Shown: one piece after another, positions 61,265-64,000 of the stretch | Layout of the letters: each line of letters opens with the position of its first letter | Position numbering within the stretch: position 1 is the stretch's first letter | Source of the DNA: Actinoplanes sp. SE50/110 | GTDB lineage: Bacteria; Actinomycetota; Actinomycetes; Mycobacteriales; Micromonosporaceae | Length of the DNA stretch: 64,000 bases | Direction: 5' to 3' | Assembly (NCBI RefSeq): GCF_900119315.1 | Contig: NZ_LT827010.1 | Location: forward strand, 7,310,001 to 7,374,000 | Translations under genes and position numbers: made by a program | The notes under the pieces: generated by a model | Told to the model about the DNA's origin: nothing | What the model saw: the letters and a program-made list of their open reading frames with translations, nothing else | Databases searched by the model: none

Positions 61265-63544
61265 TCAGAAGGCGGCGACGGTAAAGGTGGACGTGCTGGA
61301 GATCTGGCTCTGCACGTAGCTGGGATCGGTCGCCACCGCGTTGACAGCGGCGTTGCTGACGTACTGGATGTTGTAGGCACCCTCCGGAACCGGAATAGTG
61401 GTGCCGGCCAGAACGACGGGGTGCACGCCGCCACCCGAGGAGGCGGCAGCCGCGCTGAGGGTTCCGGTTGCTCCACCCTGCGCGCTGATCGTCCGACCTG
61501 TCGGGATGCTGGCGCCGATGATGTACTTCCCGACGTCGCCGGTGCCGAGGGTCGGCGAGACGGCGGTGAGGCCGGTCGACGAGTTGGTCGTCGTCACCGT
61601 GGCAGCCGACGTCAGCGGCGAAGCCAGGGTCACGTCTGCCGCGCTCGCGGTACCGGTGGCCGCGTTCGACATGACCGCCGTGGTGGCGTTGAGCACGTCG
61701 GTGATGACCGTGCCGGCCGGGATCACGGGAGCGTCGACGGCTTCGATGACGGCCTTGCCGACATCCGTGGGGGCGAAAGCGGTACCGGTGATCAGCCGGC
61801 TGCCGGCGGTGGTGACGACGGCGTTGCCCGCCGTCGGCACCGCGGACAGCGTGGCCGCACCGGTAGCGTCCAGCCGGGTGGTCAGGTCGAGCTTGCAGAT
61901 CAGCTCGGTGTCACTGAGCACCAGCACGTTGCTGCAGTCCGCGACCGGCGCGTTGCTTCGCACGACGTTGCCGTTGTCAGTGGAGCTGTAACTGCCCTTG
62001 ACCAGGAAGACGTGCGCCCCGGTGACCAGGGTGTTGCCCCAGCTGGCGCTCTGGAAGCCCACGCCGTCCACGACCAACTGGACGACCCGGTTGTTGGGTG
62101 CCGTGTTCGGCGCGATCACCAGCGCGCTGGTGTAGGAGTACGCGTTGTTCAGCGTGTGTGAACCGCTGGCCGTGGTGACCACCAGCGCGACGTTGCTGGC
62201 GGGCGCGTGCCGCGGCGTCCTGGCCGTGAACGCGGTGGTGCTCAGCGGGTTGATGTCGGTCAGCGGCACGCCGCCCAGCGTCGCCGAGATCAGGGTCGGG
62301 TCGGTCGGGAACGCGGTGCCGGTGACGGTGATCAGGCTGCCACCCAGCGCCGGGCCGGCCTTCGGCGAGACCCCGGTCGAGGTCTGGATCGTGGTCACCT
62401 TGTACGGGTTGGCGACGACCAGGTTGGACGTCCCGTTCCCGGAGCCGTCGTAGATGCACAGGTTCCAGGTGATCGACCCGGCTGAGCCGAACGCCGTGCT
62501 GGCGTCGTTCGCGGTCCCGTAGAACGCCGGGGCGGTCGTGGCCAGGCGGGTGTTCGACAGCTTCCGGACACTGTTCACCGGGTCGACCGGAATGTTGGTG
62601 GCTGTCACGCCGGAGTCGTAGGCCGCCGGGCATGCTCCGCTGGTGAAGATGACGCCCGGGTTGTCGATGCCGGCCAGGAACTGGTTCGGCGAGGTGATGT
62701 TCAGGCCGTTGCCGCCCTGCCACGGGCCGGTGGTCTGGCTCAGTTGCAGCTGCCCGGCGGTGTAGGGCACCACCGAGAACAGCGCCGCGGACGAGGTGTT
62801 GCCGTTGTACAGGCAAATGTTGTAGGCGGTGGGGTTGGCGGTGGTGGAGACGACACCGGCCGGCACGGTGAGACTGGCTACCGTGTCGGAGGTCCGGGTC
62901 ACCGTGGTGGCCAGGTTCGCCGTCGGCGTGCCGTAGGTCTGCGAGCAGTCCGAAGTGTTGAGGGTGAACGCCGCACCGATCGTCGTGACACCGGTGAAGA
63001 TCGGCCCGCCGGTGCCGGCGGTGAGGGTGACCGTGTTACCGCCACCGGTCACACCGGCCGCCGGCGACGGCGTCGCGGGCGTCCCGACGTAGAAGGGGTA
63101 GCCGGCCGCCGCACCTTCCCGCGTGCTGGTGCCGCCCGTGACGCCGGCGTACACGCAGGCGATGTACCGCTTGGCCTGTCCGTTGGTGCCCGGCGAGACG
63201 CCGGTGGGGACCGTGAAGGTCACTGTTCCGGGCGTGCCGCCCGACTGCGCCGCAGCCGCTGTCACGTTCGCCGACACGATCGACGTGGTGGGCGTGGTGT
63301 AGGTGGCCGCGCAGGTGCCCGTCGTGATGATCTGGACGCGGGTGCTGCCGGTGGCCGTGGTGAAGTTCGGGGACGGGGCGGTGTCGTTGATGGTGACACT
63401 GCCACCCACCGGCGCGACCGGGGGTGTTACCGAGGAGGCGGCGAACGCCGCCTGGGGGTAGACGAGCAGAGCGGCACCGACCACCCCGGTCGTCAGACCA
63501 ACACGCGCCCACCGGGGACGCGCGGCATTTCTGGACTTACGCAT
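61265..63544 (-). CDS. Large secreted IPT/TIG-type protein 4
   Basis: Protein of 759 aa, the tandem duplicate of TIG protein 3 with the same module order. Modules: the signal peptide shared with protein 3, TCAATY...YIACVYA, DCSQTY...NICLYN, ACPAAY...NLCIYD, the TIG domain VSPKAGPALGGSLITVTGTAF, and DCSNVLVLSDTELICKLDL. An insertion with PTDVGKAV and PAGTVITDV follows, and the tail is STSTFTVAAF. Spacing and cysteines agree, but most loop residues differ. ATG 63544 with GGAGGA. Its promoter region faces the DUF1540 gene. Role unknown; probably a cell-surface or matrix protein. Confidence 0.85.
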   Translation of the reverse strand: MRKSRNAARPRWARVGLTTGVVGAALLVYPQAAFAASSVTPPVAPVGGSVTINDTAPSPNFTTATGSTRVQIITTGTCAATYTTPTTSIVSANVTAAAAQSGGTPGTVTFTVPTGVSPGTNGQAKRYIACVYAGVTGGTSTREGAAAGYPFYVGTPATPSPAAGVTGGGNTVTLTAGTGGPIFTGVTTIGAAFTLNTSDCSQTYGTPTANLATTVTRTSDTVASLTVPAGVVSTTANPTAYNICLYNGNTSSAALFSVVPYTAGQLQLSQTTGPWQGGNGLNITSPNQFLAGIDNPGVIFTSGACPAAYDSGVTATNIPVDPVNSVRKLSNTRLATTAPAFYGTANDASTAFGSAGSITWNLCIYDGSGNGTSNLVVANPYKVTTIQTSTGVSPKAGPALGGSLITVTGTAFPTDPTLISATLGGVPLTDINPLSTTAFTARTPRHAPASNVALVVTTASGSHTLNNAYSYTSALVIAPNTAPNNRVVQLVVDGVGFQSASWGNTLVTGAHVFLVKGSYSSTDNGNVVRSNAPVADCSNVLVLSDTELICKLDLTTRLDATGAATLSAVPTAGNAVVTTAGSRLITGTAFAPTDVGKAVIEAVDAPVIPAGTVITDVLNATTAVMSNAATGTASAADVTLASPLTSAATVTTTNSSTGLTAVSPTLGTGDVGKYIIGASIPTGRTISAQGGATGTLSAAAASSGGGVHPVVLAGTTIPVPEGAYNIQYVSNAAVNAVATDPSYVQSQISSTSTFTVAAF

Positions 63545-63648
63545 GCGAGGTCCTCCTACGGGTCCCAACGGACCACGTCGCTGGATTGCTGGGCCCAGGC
63601 GTCCGGATGAACCGTCGCGGGCCGTCTCGCCGGAAGCGTAACTATTCG
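63423..63648. repeat. 226-bp identical block, copy B
   Basis: Second copy of the block at 60892-61117, covering the signal-peptide codons and leader of TIG gene 4. Confidence 0.92.
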
Positions 63649-63680
63649 TGGGGGTTCAGTAGCGTAGAGTAAGAAAGATC

Positions 63681-63694
63681 CTGATATGTCAGAC
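63681..63694 (-). promoter_or_regulatory. Conserved element upstream of TIG gene 4
   Basis: CTGATATGTCAGAC, the counterpart of the element at 61150-61163. The core ATATGTCAGAC is unchanged. Confidence 0.5.
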
Positions 63695-63846
63695 CAAAGG
63701 ACCGGCATCGACGGGAATCGCGATAAACGCTGCCAGGAAGGCTCGCCTAACACACCCGCCCATTTCCCGGAGCCCATTCCCGCCTTCCGAAAACGTGCTC
63801 GAATTGGCAGGTCCATCGCGAGACCACATTCCTGGGAAGGCCAGCC

Positions 63847-64000
63847 ATGACACAGATGATGAATATGCCGCGGGTCCAGACCTGCACGGTCACCGACTGC
63901 GGCTACAACCACGACGGGTGCACCGCGTTCGCGATCACCATCGGGGACCTGAACGCCGAGTGCGACACGTTCGTCGGCTCCGGGCTCACCGGCGGGATGG
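63847..64000 (+). CDS. DUF1540 protein (5' part)
   Basis: Starts at ATG 63847 and runs off the window after 51 codons. The visible part reads QTCTVTDCGYNHDGCTAFAI, then TIGDLNAECDTFVGSGLTGG. The Cys pattern C-x4-C-x6-C...C with YN..GC.A..I is the DUF1540 signature, a short metal-binding-like module of Gram-positives often present in two copies. Divergent from TIG gene 4. The rest of the gene is outside the window. Confidence 0.8.
   Translation, partial: MTQMMNMPRVQTCTVTDCGYNHDGCTAFAITIGDLNAECDTFVGSGLTGGM

Overview
The window is high-GC actinobacterial chromosome (GTG starts common, G/C at most third codon positions). Two FliA/WhiG-type sigma factors, several large secreted proteins, many GTGA-coupled operons and the general gene content point to Micromonosporaceae, most likely an Actinoplanes-like sporangium-forming genus. 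That assignment is inferred from gene content; there is no rRNA, tRNA, phage, IS or CRISPR in the window.

Layout. 1-8.3 kb: the end of a DUF456 membrane protein, sigma factor 1, a methyltransferase, a HelD-like RNA polymerase-recycling helicase, a lipoprotein, sigma factor 2 (a close paralogue of the first) and a DEAD-box RNA helicase. 8.3-14.2 kb: a secreted crystallin-like small protein, a kilobase with no convincing gene, a YiiX-like permuted papain-fold protein, an App1-type phosphatase, small membrane proteins and a sirtuin. 14.3-23.6 kb: a LacI-controlled sugar locus with regulator, Opp-type ABC transporter (solute-binding protein, ATPase, two permeases, ATPase) and a GH1 beta-glucosidase coupled to a methyltransferase. 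24-31 kb: an aldo/keto reductase, a cupin/MarR divergent pair with a double palindrome between them, and a parE-parC topoisomerase IV operon. 31-41.9 kb: an adenylate cyclase, a LAL-type LuxR regulator, DUF5995, a two-component system, a degenerate DnaQ-like/BRCT protein, and a MarR-regulated EamA exporter next to an epimerase remnant.

41.9-50.2 kb holds a compact module: a SWIM zinc-finger/DUF5691 protein followed by a translationally coupled operon of MoxR AAA+ ATPase, DUF5682 protein, an Arg/Gly-rich disordered repeat protein and a VWA protein. Both transcription units start behind a match to the PafBC (RecA-NDp) DNA-damage promoter, and parE has a third match. This is the best candidate for an incompletely described system.

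50.2-64 kb: remnants of a TetR/SDR divergent pair that lost both 5' ends, a DUF4142 protein, then a surface/secretome locus. That locus has a subtilisin-like protease, four related IPT/TIG-type secreted proteins and two paralogous membrane-anchored proteins that share an upstream motif. Two of the TIG genes are tandem duplicates whose bodies have diverged, yet a 226-bp block covering leader and signal peptide is identical. The window ends inside a DUF1540 gene.

A recurring feature is short tandem repeats (34-59 bp) lying directly behind stop codons (DEAD, AKR, marR, histidine kinase, VWA and subtilase genes), sometimes duplicating the 3' end of the gene itself.
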